In this document: in pieces, positions 35,475 to 48,100 of the stretch | Numbering within the stretch: the stretch's first letter is position 1 | How the letters are laid out: every line of letters starts with the position of its first letter | Assembly: GCA_013115125.1 (NCBI GenBank) | Contig: JABANN010000118.1 | Location: forward strand, 1 to 64,000 | Source: Perkinsus olseni | Lineage: Eukaryota; Perkinsozoa; Perkinsida | DNA: 64,000 nucleotides | Reading direction: 5' to 3' | Made by a program: the position numbers and the translations under genes | Notes under the pieces: generated by a model | Seen by the model: only the letters and a program-made list of their open reading frames with translations | Databases searched by the model: none | Told to the model about the DNA's origin: nothing

Positions 35475-35607
35475 TCTGCGCAACTTGCAATCTTGCAATT
35501 CTTCGAGCGGCCTGCGCATCTTCCGTGCCGCCCGCCGTTAAACTTTATGAAGGGCGTCCCCATGGGCGGTGCACAGGGGCTGCTTCTTGGCACGGGGCGT
35601 GAAGTAA

Positions 35608-36138
35608 TTGGTGTTTATTAAGCTTCCTTGTGCTATCATATGCTGGCTTACTGCTCTTCCGACCGTCAAGCGAGGGTTGGGCTGCCGGAGTTGGCCCTAT
35701 GGTGTCCTCCTGCTGATTGAGCGTCCTTCTTGGTGTTTTCAGATTCTATTGCGATTTGGACAAGTCCACCGCCGTAGATCGAGCTCCAATCGGCATTCCC
35801 GGTCGAATCTTCGTACGAATTGTCGTTGGCGTGACATATCGGCGTGTTTTGGTCGACTCCCCCCACTGCCACCTTCGACGGATATTCCGCTCATCCCCCC
35901 CACTGCGTCTCGATCGCTGAGATGACCACAGAAGCGTTGCTGCTGAGCCTCTACTGGCTTTCTCCTGTGTGCGTGTGTCTTGCGATTTTTCCTGCCGAGT
36001 TCCGCCATTGAGAGTGCATTTTCCTCATTTCCTCGCGAGGCGATCGCTGTTCGTGTTGTCAATCGAGGGTATAGAGCCCGGAGTCCGCTTCCTTGTTCCA
36101 CTGAGACTCTTCAGTTTGCACTTCCTCTGCCGAGGACT
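35608..36138 (+). promoter_or_regulatory. 5' flank of the giant surface-protein gene
   Basis: About 530 bp without a recognised gene, immediately upstream of the first exon of the 16-kb gene. Frames here are short and show no conservation. It should hold the promoter and 5' untranslated region; I can name no motif. Confidence 0.4.
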
Positions 36139-39100
36139 ATGCGAACGTCTAGCAGTGAATTGGAGCGGTCCCCACCACCCTCAGCGGGTGTTGTGCGCTC
36201 AGCTCGTCGCCGGTATTCTCGGGCAACCTCTGTCTTATCCAAACTAGCGATTGGATCCTTAGCGGCCACTCTTCCAATAGCGGGTGAGATGCCATCACTA
36301 CTCACCCTGTGAAGCTGTTATATTGCTTTCTTGTCTCAGATGCTGCGGCCTTTGTGCAAGTGCGTGCTGTCGAGGGAAGCCCGTGTATATCGGCCGACAA
36401 CAAGTGTTACTTGGGTGCTACTATTGTGTCGGAGATCCCTGCGACGACAACTAATCCCACCTTCAATGCATCAGCGTCGATCACGATATTGACTGATCCG
36501 GCGCAGATTGGTCAGAAGCCAGGAACGACGACTGGCTACAAAGCTTCAATTACTTGCGACCAGCTAGCCGACTCATGGGTCCGTTATCCTGACGGAACTA
36601 TGGGTTTCTCTCATGCTCTCTTCACCTTCCCCACTAAGGACGCGGGCTCCTACAGCCTGAAGGTCTCTATCGATGCGAACTGCGTGGAGGACAATGCAGC
36701 AGTGCAGTACTCCTCCTTCGCCTCCAGCTGTGGTCTTGTATCCTCCACTGGTGCATGCTGGGCGGTCTCCTATACGGGAGGTGCCAAGCAGTACAGTGGC
36801 CAGAACAAGCCGGTTTGCCGAACCACTTCCGCTACTGGAATGGCAAACTCTGTCGCTGGCTGCATGAACAATGTCACTTACCCTGATGTCTGGGCACCCA
36901 CTTTGATGCTTGCTGATCCCAGCGGGTATCTCGGTTCAAGCGACAACATGTACCTCGACGGTTTCTTCACCGGAACTCAAGTGAAGCTTTACTTCAACGA
37001 GCCGGTCATGGTTGGTACTGGTAAGATGTGCTTCCTTGCGTACACCAGCGTCGGCGTCTTCGATCCCGCCGCTTCCAGCTGCGTTACACCTTCGGTTCCG
37101 GGTAGCAACCCTTCGATGATTGTGGCGACCGCCCCCTCTGTCAAGAACAGGAGGTATTACCTCACTGTGGATGGCAATGCTGTCCAGGATATGGCCGGAA
37201 ACTACTTCCCTGGTATCAACGGTCGACGCTTCGCCGACTTTGAGACCGACCAAGGGAACTTCCCTGACAAGTGCCGGGTCAAGAACGTCGATCATGTTAC
37301 CTACACCTGGCCTGCTAGTGGTCTACAGAACCCAGCACAGTTCTGTCAGATCAGCTTTGTCCGTCCTCTGGGAGCTCCTGTGTCCTACTACCCTCCTCAT
37401 GTCAGCAGCCCGCCTAAAACGGATGCTGCCGCTGCCGCCGTCTCACTTAGCAGCACACCTGCTGATACCGAGGTCTGCTACACATTCTCTGAGTCCATCT
37501 ACTGGACTACCTGTGGCTCGGGTACATGCCTCACTAACGAATGGAGCTTCAATTATCCTCCAAGTGCATCTAACCTCCAGTTCAAGGTCGTGACCAACTT
37601 CTCGAGTGCCTACGGTAACATTGAGTCTCTGAAGACAACTTGTACAAGTGCTCTGCTCAGCGCCAATGGTAGGGCCGCCTGCGCTTACTCCTATCTCGGA
37701 ACCGGTGCTGCCGCTTCTCCTAGTGTGACAGTTAATGGTGGGATTTATAATGGCGGAAACGCGGGTAACTGCTGGTTGTCTCCCAACGAGAAGCAGATCT
37801 GTTGCAAGCCTGATGCTGTTTTGCGTCATTCTGCTACGAGCATGGATAACCAGCATAATCTCATCATGGCTACCGCCAAGGAGAGTGCTATTGGCTTTGC
37901 TGGGGAGTTCACCCATGCTTTCTGGGTCAATGCCACCGATATCGGTACTGAGATGCCAAGGCCACTCTGGGTTGCTTGGGAAGGCACTGAGATCGACCTC
38001 ACTCAGGGAGCTGCCAATGGCCCGCTGGAGCACACATTCCTCCAGCTTACCACTGCTACGATCACTGGTCAGCCTGGTTATTATGGTGCCGCTGGCTACA
38101 AGCAGGGTATTCATGTTCACTTCAATCGTCACGTGAAGGAGGGCTCTGGTGGTTATGTTAAGTTGGTGCCCCATAGCTACCTTCACAAGAACCACAAGAC
38201 CATCGCTGATTTGCGAGATGATGAGTGGCACACGAGTGATACCACCAACCCTGGTTGTGTTGCGACCCACACCGTCTACGAAGATCCGGCGTCTACCTCT
38301 TGGACCGCCAGCACTAGGAAGTACGGTCATCCGTGCCGTATTCCTGTGGCTTCTACTGGCAATGGAGATCCGGTTGATGCGAAGCTATACACCAACAACC
38401 ACCTTATTGTGAACCCTCGTTCGTTGATGCCTGGTGAGACCTACACTGTCATCTTCGACAACGGTACCGTGATTACGAATGACAACACGATGAAGGTGGA
38501 CACGTTCACGTTCACTGCTACTTTGAAGCAGTCGGTGAACTGGGGTGCATCCACCAGTGATGCGGCTCGTGATACCATGTCCCCGAGGATCTGCTGCTAC
38601 GTGGCCTCCACTACTAACTGGGCTACTTCCCTTGCCTCCATCTATGCGATGAAGGAAGCTGGGTATGTCCACTACAGCCAAACCTTCATGACCACCTTCC
38701 ACGGACCAGTGCGTCTGGGTCATGGTGACTTCCACATGAAGTGCCAGGTTGATGGTGTTACTACTGCCAAGGTTACGGTGAACGCCCAGGATCGTGACCA
38801 GGTCATTCCTCGTGGTCTCAAGCTCTTCATCGACCCTCGTGACCCAGTTGATGGTAAGGACAGTCTATGGGTTCCTGAGGATGGCACTACCCCGAGATGC
38901 TATTGGGAAGCTGATGCTGATGCCGTCATTGGCCTTCCTGCTGGTACTCAGATCTCCCCCTTCTTCCAGGTTGAGCTCGGTGACAGGCGTGCCCCTGTGC
39001 TCTTGGATGTGAAGCCCTACGCCAAGGCTGGCTGCACTGCTACTTCCGACCCTCCTTGTGTGACACAGAGTGCTCTCGCTGGTGGCTATGGTGGCCGCAG

Positions 39101-42100
39101 CCTTCACTACGGCAAGGCTAATGCTGAGGATGCCTTCATCACTCTGACCTTCGACGAGATGGTTAAGTTCGGTCCCTGTGACATCACTCTTTCCAATGCG
39201 GGAGCTGTGAACGCAGAGCTCGGCCGCACTGAGTTCGTCTGGGACTTGGATGGAGTCACTACCTCTGAGCACAGTGCTGGTGTCTGGTCTGTCGGCAAGT
39301 CTGCCTTCTCCAGTGTCACCAACAACTTCAACGTCATCCCTGATGTTACTGTGGCTTCCGGCGGCGCTGCTGCGGAGTCCAAGTGGCTGTCCGTGCGTCT
39401 TTTCGACCTTAAGAAGGCTGAGACCAACACTGAGTCTGGAACTGGTGCTTCTGGTACTGCTTGTACTGCGACTTATCCTTCGGGAACTGAGACTGGATTC
39501 TGCTCTCACAACATCCAGCGTACTTACCAGCTCGTCCTTCAGCTCCCCGGCACCAAGCTTGCTCCTCTTGCTACCCCTTGGAACTTGAAGATCCCTCACT
39601 GCGCCTTCTACGATTGGGCTGTCGAGGCTACCAATGCCAAGGAGGCCAATGGAGTTGTCTCTGGTCACGCTGACTTCATCCAGGGCCCTGATAAGGTTAT
39701 CACTGTTCCTATCAAGATCAGTGATGACATCTATGCGCCTAACATCACCTACTCTCCCTGTGGTCGTGGCTCGAGTAGTGCTCCTCAGGGCCGCAAGGTC
39801 ATGGGCCACTGCTTCAACTTGGCTGGAGTGGAGCCTAGTGTCGGCACTCCGTCTTACTACGAGTACCCTCAGCCTATTGGTACTTTCGAGTTCCAGGGCC
39901 CCATCACTGGCCTCATCCCCACCAACACTACCGGTGCTGGTTATGACCGCGGTGTTGCTGCTGATGCCGTTGCTCAGGGTTACTGGTTCCCGTTCAACAA
40001 GGCCATCAAACAGACTGTACCAGTCATGTTGGAGTTCGACGAGGATATCACCATTGATGGCAACAAGAAGTGCATTGTCAGCCAGGCCATCATGACCGAT
40101 ACGGCCAACTCTGACTCGTCCAGGATCATGACCTCTGAGCTCTACACTGGTTATCAGAGTGGTCGTAAGCCTACCAACCCCATCCCGGATTACCACATCT
40201 ACGCCCAGAACTACACCGCTGAGAGCCCCTTCGACTATGGTTGGAATCACAGTGTTCTGAAGTATCCCGCCTGTGAGTGGAATACTCGTCACACCTACGG
40301 AGCCTGCAGGGATAACAACTCTGATGTGATCATGAGCAAGTACGCTCAGTCCTACACTTGGTTGAAGTCCGCCACCTGGAGCGACTACAAGCCGGACTCG
40401 TCCACTACTGGTGACACTGCTGATGGAACCACTGTGAGCGAGACTAGCGCCAATGCCTTCCAGAACATCAACTACTTCACCATGGGTGACACCAACTTCG
40501 TTCAGTATAACGGCTCTTACAGCTACTGCGTCAGTGCTGCTACTCAGGCTGCCTCGGACTTCTCGGGAACTCAGTCATGCGCTACGAGCGTTACCCGTTA
40601 TCGTCTGTTCTTCTTCCTCCAGTTCACTCCCATCACCGCCTACAAGCGCGATGGTCACACCTACTACAGGTCGGTGTTCCGTCTAAAGTGTGAGGCTGGT
40701 GCGTTCAAGGATGCTGCGGGCAACATTGCTGATCAGACTGGTGTGGACTACCGCTTCACGTTCTATCAGCCTACTGCTGAAGCTGCCTTTGATGGTCTCA
40801 ACTCGTACCCTGTTGTCGGTGGTGCCAACAACAAGAACTGTACCGACTATACCACATGCACACAGACCAGTGATGCCAATGGAGGCCCCTCTGTCACCAA
40901 TACCTCCAACATTATGTGGTCGTTCACCCAGCCTGTGACCTTCCAGCCCTTCTCCCCTGGTGATGGCACTGAGTGGGGTCACAAGTTGGTCAACCGTGAG
41001 GGTCCTGGTGATAATGCTATCGACTGGCGCAATAGTCATGAGGGCAACCACTACAGCCGCGGTAACCTGTCTGGTGCAGTTACGGGCAATCAGCTCCGCG
41101 CTGTCTTCTTCAATGGTACTGTGAAGAACGGTACTATCCAGGCCGGTCATCGTTGGTACATTGATGGCAGTGGCGACTTGCAGTTCGGTGAGCAGTTCTC
41201 CCGTGGCTTCAACACCATTGGTGAGTTCTGTAACAACACCAACAAGGTTGGTCACGTTATGGGCTCCGGTGTCGAGGCTGCCTATGTCCACTTTTGTGAG
41301 AAGGATGTGTCACTTTCTGACTTCGCCATCTTGTCTGCTGATAACAAGAAGATGATCTTCTCCACCAAGATGAACCGCATCTCCGAGCACAACACCGGTT
41401 CTTACGACCAGGCGAACCGTCAGGGTGATACCTGGGCTAAGTACATCGGGTTCTATGCCCCTGAGGGTCTCTTTGGTGTTGGACAAGTTCACAACTACAC
41501 GTTCTGGCAGAACCGTACTTCCACTAATGCCGCCTACAGGCAGAGCTGGGGTCACGGCGTCGACGCTGACATGTACTACGAGTCTGGTGGTGAGAACTTC
41601 CTGATGACCTCTCATGGCCTCGGGTACAACCATTCTAAGGCTGCCTATTACATGTCTCCCGACAATCCGATCAACCATCAGACTGGTCTCGACAACTACG
41701 TGGATGAGTTCCACGTCATCTATGGTTTCTTCAACCCTGCCTTGGGCAACCTCTACGACTTGAAGCCGGAGGTGCTCATGGTCCTTCCCGGTGCTCGTCT
41801 TAACTACGGTTTGATGAACCCGGACGGAATGGGCTATCGTGAGAAGAACGACTACTACTCCATCAGTGACAGTCCTCTCGCGGCTGGTGGACCTGTCGGT
41901 GCCTCCAGTGATTATCTCCATATGGACTACAGGTCTGGCTTTGGCTATGATGTGGACCCCATGGACCCAACTGCGCTCCCATCTCGGAGTGATGCCAACA
42001 CCAAGGCCGCTCGCAAGGCTTTCCAGCAGGTTCTCACCGGTCACCCGAACCAAGGCTTCTCTGTCGGTCTGATCATGTCTGATGCCGTCCAGCTGTCTCA

Positions 42101-45100
42101 GCTCTCGACGAAGTCCATCAAGATCTACGACTGTGGTGAGTACGTTCGCATGTACGGCACCATCGTCAACGAGCCCAACTGTAATGAGGACTCTGCTACC
42201 AAGACCGCCTCTGGCAACTGGGCCTCTGATGATACCTACGCTCAGAGCAGCAAGTTCCTTGGAACCTTCTCTGCTGGTGCTGGCAAGACTGCCGACAATG
42301 CCCCTGCTACTTTGGTGTACGAGGTCACTGCTGATGGCAAGTGCAAGAACTCGCTGTCTGGCAACTCTCAGTGTGTCGCTGATACCAATCCGGTGTACAT
42401 CTCGATGAACAACTCCATCGGTCTCAACCTTCTCGTTGATATGGTTGTTGTATCCACTCCGTGGTACGTCAACTTCACTCACAGCCACAAGTACACCATG
42501 GTCATCGATGACGAGGTCTTCTATGCCAACCAGTCGTTCACCAACGCTGGTGATACTACGAAGACTGCCAATATCAAGCACACTGGTTTGACTCTCAAGT
42601 CTAACGGTGAGCCCCAGGCTGATACGTCCTCTTTGATCGGCTCTAGGATCACTCCGTGGTACATCCGGGCTCATGAGCCTCAGATCGTGAAGGCCAAGCT
42701 CGACCCTGCTGATGGTGCGACTATGGTTCCTCGCAGTGTCCGCCCGAAGATCTGGTTCAACACTGCCATGCTTCACGCTGATAACCTCAACAAGGCCATC
42801 CCGTACGAGACTGGCATGCCTCAGGATGAGTTCCACAGCCTCAAGCCTACCTTCAACCAGGATGCTACTGGCCAGACTGATACTCCTACTTACGAGTTGG
42901 TCAACCACACTACCAGCGCCTACTGCACTGGTCTTATCTGCACGCTGTATCACACTCACCAGAAGCCTTACTTCGATCTCGACCAGTATGTTGACCAGTT
43001 CACTGGTGGCCGTGACTACTCTCTGACTATTCCTGATGGTCTCTTGTACGACAGTAATGGTGAGGAGGTCTTCCGTGGCTTCCCTCGTCCGGATGCCTAT
43101 GTCCGCACTGCCAGCAGCGACGTCGCTCAGTCTTACACGTTCTCCACCGAGGATGAGGATACTGTTGACCCCACTCTGCTGTACTGCTGCGTTGTGTCCC
43201 GCGAGCCGACCAAGTTCGCCAAGGACCAGTGTGACAACGGCTACTCCTTCGGCTCTCAGTCGCAGAATATCACCACCAAGAGCGGTGCCTTCAAGTTCAA
43301 GTGCGTCTTCAGCGAGCCCGTGATGTTCGCGGACAGTCGCGCTCGTTACTTCAACGCTAGGTCTGGCTCTTGCGAGCTCAAGAACGATGGCCTCATTGGC
43401 AGTCCTTCCGGTGCCGTTGGTTCGGAGACTGCTGACCGTGTTCGCGCGGGTAAGGCTCTCGACTGCAAGATCAAACACCATTCGTTGATCGTGACCACTG
43501 CTGAGAACCTCGACCCTGGTACCAATTACACGTTCCACCTGGACCATCAGTGGATCAGAGATTATTCCAACAACACTCTGGATCTCTCTTTCAACGACAA
43601 CAAGACTCTCATCGAGTACTGTGACCCCAGTCTCCTCTTGCCTATGGATCAGTACTACTGCGCCAACATGCGTTCCAACCGCATGCCGCTGACCACTGAG
43701 TCTGTGCTTGCTGAGACCGTCACTGATGACAGCCTCCGTGCTCCGTTCAGGATTAGCAACAGAACTATGTCGTACAAGACCTACAGCTTAAGGTTCACTA
43801 CTGGAAGCGACATACAGCAGGAGCAGTGCTGGAACTGTGACAATGCCAACGACTGGAACACCGCTGATAAGGTCTACGCCTCCCAGGCTAATACTCTGCA
43901 GATCAACGGTTTCGACATCACCACTGCCGACTCCGTCTTCACTGGTGCTCGCACCAATGCATTTGGCTGGCCCGATCTTCATGTGACTAGTCAGAGTTCT
44001 GCTCCTTCAAGAGGGTCTGCGCCTTCCACCAGCGCGATCGGCCTCATGGAGACGAGCTTCTACCCCAATGATCGTGTCCTCCTTCGCTTCAACCGGCCTA
44101 TCGTGCCCTACCTTGATGCTGATCAGACTGACGCCTCTGGCCTCACTGAGGAAGACTGGTCTGCCGCTACGAAGATCGAGATTCAGGACTGTGGTCCCGA
44201 TCATCAGTGCAACTCTGGTCTTGTTATTGGTGGCGCCACCGCCAATACCTCTCTTGGTACCTCTGCTGGTTACTCGAGGACTGCCACTTCTAAGTTGGAG
44301 GTTGTGTATGGTTACGACTCCATCTATCTCAACCCTGGTGGAGCCGTTCCCCTCTCCTTCCTCCCCGGTCACAAGTACCGTGTCACGGTTCCCGCCAAGA
44401 TGGTGAAGATGTCCTCTGAGTACACCTACGGTGGCAACATCAACCCGAACGGTCAGTTCATCGGCAGCGTTCCCAACTACAAGAGGCAGTTCGTCGAGTT
44501 TGTTGTCTCGACTGCTTCGGAGGATAGGCGTATCTATTCTCCTCTTGGTGAGTCGATTCTGGCCACTCAGTACCTCAAGTCCGGTGTGACTGGTGCCTCC
44601 CAGGACAACTACGCCATCATTGATAAGGCTTATGATGATGCTGCTAACATCGACACTGCTGACTACATCAACAACATCGACTCCATCAAGGCGTATATCC
44701 TGCTGCCTTCTTGTGAGAACTTGGTTGCCACTCTGTCTTCTAGTGCTACTGATCCTGGCACCACTGCCCTCAGTACGACTAAGGTCACTTCTGGTGTCAC
44801 CACTGACAAGTACGTGTGGATCTTCTTCCCGGAGAAAGTTCAGGCCAATACTGAGAACAACTACTACGCTGTCCACCTCAACCGCACTGTTGGCACTCCC
44901 AACAATGGCGACGATGGTGACGCTGTTTATGAGATCGGTAGCTCAGGCATTCAGGTGACTAACGGTTACTACCTCAGCTTCCAGTTGAGCGGTGCCTCCA
45001 ACATCCGCCACAACGGTCTTCAGTACTCTCTCGGTATTGCCAACGGTGCTCTCTTCACCGACGGTGGTATGAAGCGTGGTACTTATCCCAACGCCAACCC

Positions 45101-48100
45101 GGCTGGTGCCGCTGCCGCGAGCCCCATGGCTGCTTGGCAGAACCTCGGCATCAGTGATGAGGTGAAGCCCAAGTGGATCTACTGGCACAAGGACGGTCAG
45201 TCTCACATTGGCATCTCCCAATGCTTCAAGCTGAAGATGGCTTCCTATGAGCAGGCTGATCAGGTTGACACAACCAAGCCTGTCCTGAGAGAGACTTTCC
45301 CCTCTAATGGCACGCTTGATGCTCATCCTTCCACTATGATGTTCCTCGACTTCTACGACAACTCCAGCTCTCTCGCTGGCGCCACTGCTTCAAGCGATGT
45401 GGAGCTCTACGAGTGCAGTACCAAGGTCTGCGATGTTGACATGAAGGCTCGCCCGGCCGGTGTCCACGCCGCTGCCACTTTCCAGCACTGCTGTGATGTC
45501 AGCTCTTGCGCCTCTTTCGGTAAGATTGAGACTCGTGCTGGCGTCGGCAAGTGCAGTGGTAACCTCGTCTGCGAGCACAACGAAGACATCTTCGTGCAGC
45601 CTTACATCGAGAGTGGTGGTGAGACTCGCACTCGTGTCTACATGAAGTTCGCCAGCACTAGCGAGAAGAAGTCACTCAACAGCGGCAAGTGCTACAGCAT
45701 CCGCGTGAAGGCCGGTTTGGTTTCTGATGCCGCTGGTAACCTCAATGACGCTGTCACTGAGACAACCGGCTATGCTCAGTACTGGTTCCGAACTCAGAGG
45801 CTCGCTGCTAGCAAGCTCGATTTCACGCAGCCTTCTGTCGTGTCTTACGAGCCTGCTAAGGATGCTACTGGTGTTGAGAAGTACAGAGCTCTTTCGGTCA
45901 CTTTCGACCGCGCTGTGAGGCTCGACTCTTCTGTTGTTGGCACTTCGTCGGTGTCGACTAGCGTCTATCTGCGGTCCTATGATCCGCACTACGATGATGC
46001 TAACAGGCCTGCGTCGTCTGTCCTGCCGGCTGGCAAGAAGATCATCAACTGTGACGTTGCTGCTCAGGGATCCGAAACGGAGACTATCATCACTAGTGGT
46101 GAGGACTATACTCGCCGCCATGGTGGTCCCGTGCAGCTGAGCGATGACGGCAAGACTCTCCGCGTGTTCCCTCAGGGCTTCGCTAATGACGACCGAGTCT
46201 ACTGTCTGATCATTGCTGACAACGCCATCATGGATGCGTCCTCGGGTAACTACTTCGGTGGTTTGAAGTGTGGTGACTACTGCTTCACTGTCGCGCCCTT
46301 CACGGGTAACGAGGAGCCTCGTCTACTTGACCACTTCCCTCGCGATCAGCATGATATGAGCGTCAACGATGTCATGAGCGTCGATGGCAACCACTGGTAC
46401 ATGTTCGACAGAGACGTCAAGCCTGGCACCGGCAAGTTCTACTTCGGTATGACTAGCGCCGCGTCGGGAGCTTCTACTAAGGTTGAGGTGCTCGCTGACT
46501 CCGATCCTGCTGCTCCTTCATCCGCTGCTGTGGGCTCTCAGAACTACCTTGGCCGCACTCGCTTCGAGGGCTCTCGTGTTTTCGTGTGGCGTGATGGTTC
46601 CCAGAGGCACGGACAACCCGCTCTTGGTTACGAGGCTACTGCCGTTGCCAGTTCTAGCGGCAAGTACGCCAGTGCCCTCACTGCTCAGACCGACTATCGC
46701 GTGCAGATGGAGTTCTCCAACACTGTGCCTGAGGCTTCTGACTGGCCCAATGTTCTCAAGCCCATCTTCAGGGAGGAAGTTGGTACCAAATACATGCACG
46801 GCCTCTTCGATGCTTACGCTGCTGAGACTCCCGCCCCCGGTGGAAGCCTAGACTATCAGCGTGCTGAGGCGGGCTCTGGATACTGCAATGGTACTCTCTT
46901 CCGTATTGGTGGAACCACCTCTACTGGTGTCGTTGGTGAGGTCTGCAAGTCTCGCGATCACGGCGTGTCATGGAATTGTGATACAGTTCCCGGCATGGCC
47001 CGCAAGAACCCTCAGATCCTCTGCACACGCGACTACATCTACGTGGTCGGTGGCGCTACTGGCGCTAGTGGTATTGTGAGGAGCGCTGATATGGGCGCTA
47101 CCTTCACTGCCATTGGTGATGAGGGCTTCGAGATCACTAGCATCCCGAGTGAGGTTGACGGTATCTGGCAGTACGGTCCCGAGTTCCCGTACTCTGGCTT
47201 CGAGGGAGCCGCTGCTGGTGTTGTTGCGGACTGGAAGGTTGTCGTCTGCGGTGGTGGACTTGAGAAGTGCTGGAAGTGCGCCTCTGTCAACTGTGCCCAC
47301 TGGGAGCAGGGTGGCAAGGTTGCCGAGCAAGTTAAGGACCGAGTTGGTGGCCGCATGTTCGCTAATGGTCACGGCGATCTCATCCTCATCGGTGGTACCA
47401 CCGCTGCTGGCGTTCCTTACTCTGATGTGTGGAGGTCTCGTGACGGTGGTGATACCTTCGAGCAGCTCACTGCCAACATCGCTTCGGATGGTGTTGACAA
47501 GACTGGTGTCTCCTACACGTTCGCTCCTCGCATGGACTCCTGCCTTGTGCAGACTGGTGACGATACTCTCCACATCATTGGTGGTCGTAACGACTCAGTC
47601 TCCTCCACTGCCACGATGTTCCAGAATGATTGGTACACATCTTACCCGGGCAGGTTGGACTACTACGACAGCAACTTCGCCGCTGCGAACGAGCATTACA
47701 TCGGTTCTGGTGATGCAGCCACTCAGTACGCCGCCCGCCCCACTGTCGTTGGTGCCTCTCCTCACTGGAAGCAGAAGCGCAGCATCAAGGATGACGTTGT
47801 TCTCCGCTTCAGCGAGATGCTCCATGACGGGAAGAAGTACTTGCCCAGCCGCCTCGTCTGGGTCTGCCGGGGCTCTTCGCGATGCTCGACTACTCTTGGC
47901 ACTGCCTCCGCCGCAACAACCGCTGGTGGTACTTACGTCGCTGTTTGCAACGTGACTCAGAGTGGCCCTCTTGGTCGTGGTTGCTGCCAGAAGGTTGGTG
48001 TTTCCGCTGACACTGTTCCACGCCCGATCGTCGGTTCTGGTGCTTCGGCGTCTTACTTGCGCACTGGCGACAACAGTAAGAGCACCATCGGTCAGAGCGA

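Noticed and set aside
46875-47620. Active sialidase domain in the giant protein
   Set aside because: Asp-boxes are present but the catalytic arginines and FRIP-type motif are not evident, so only a propeller fold is claimed.
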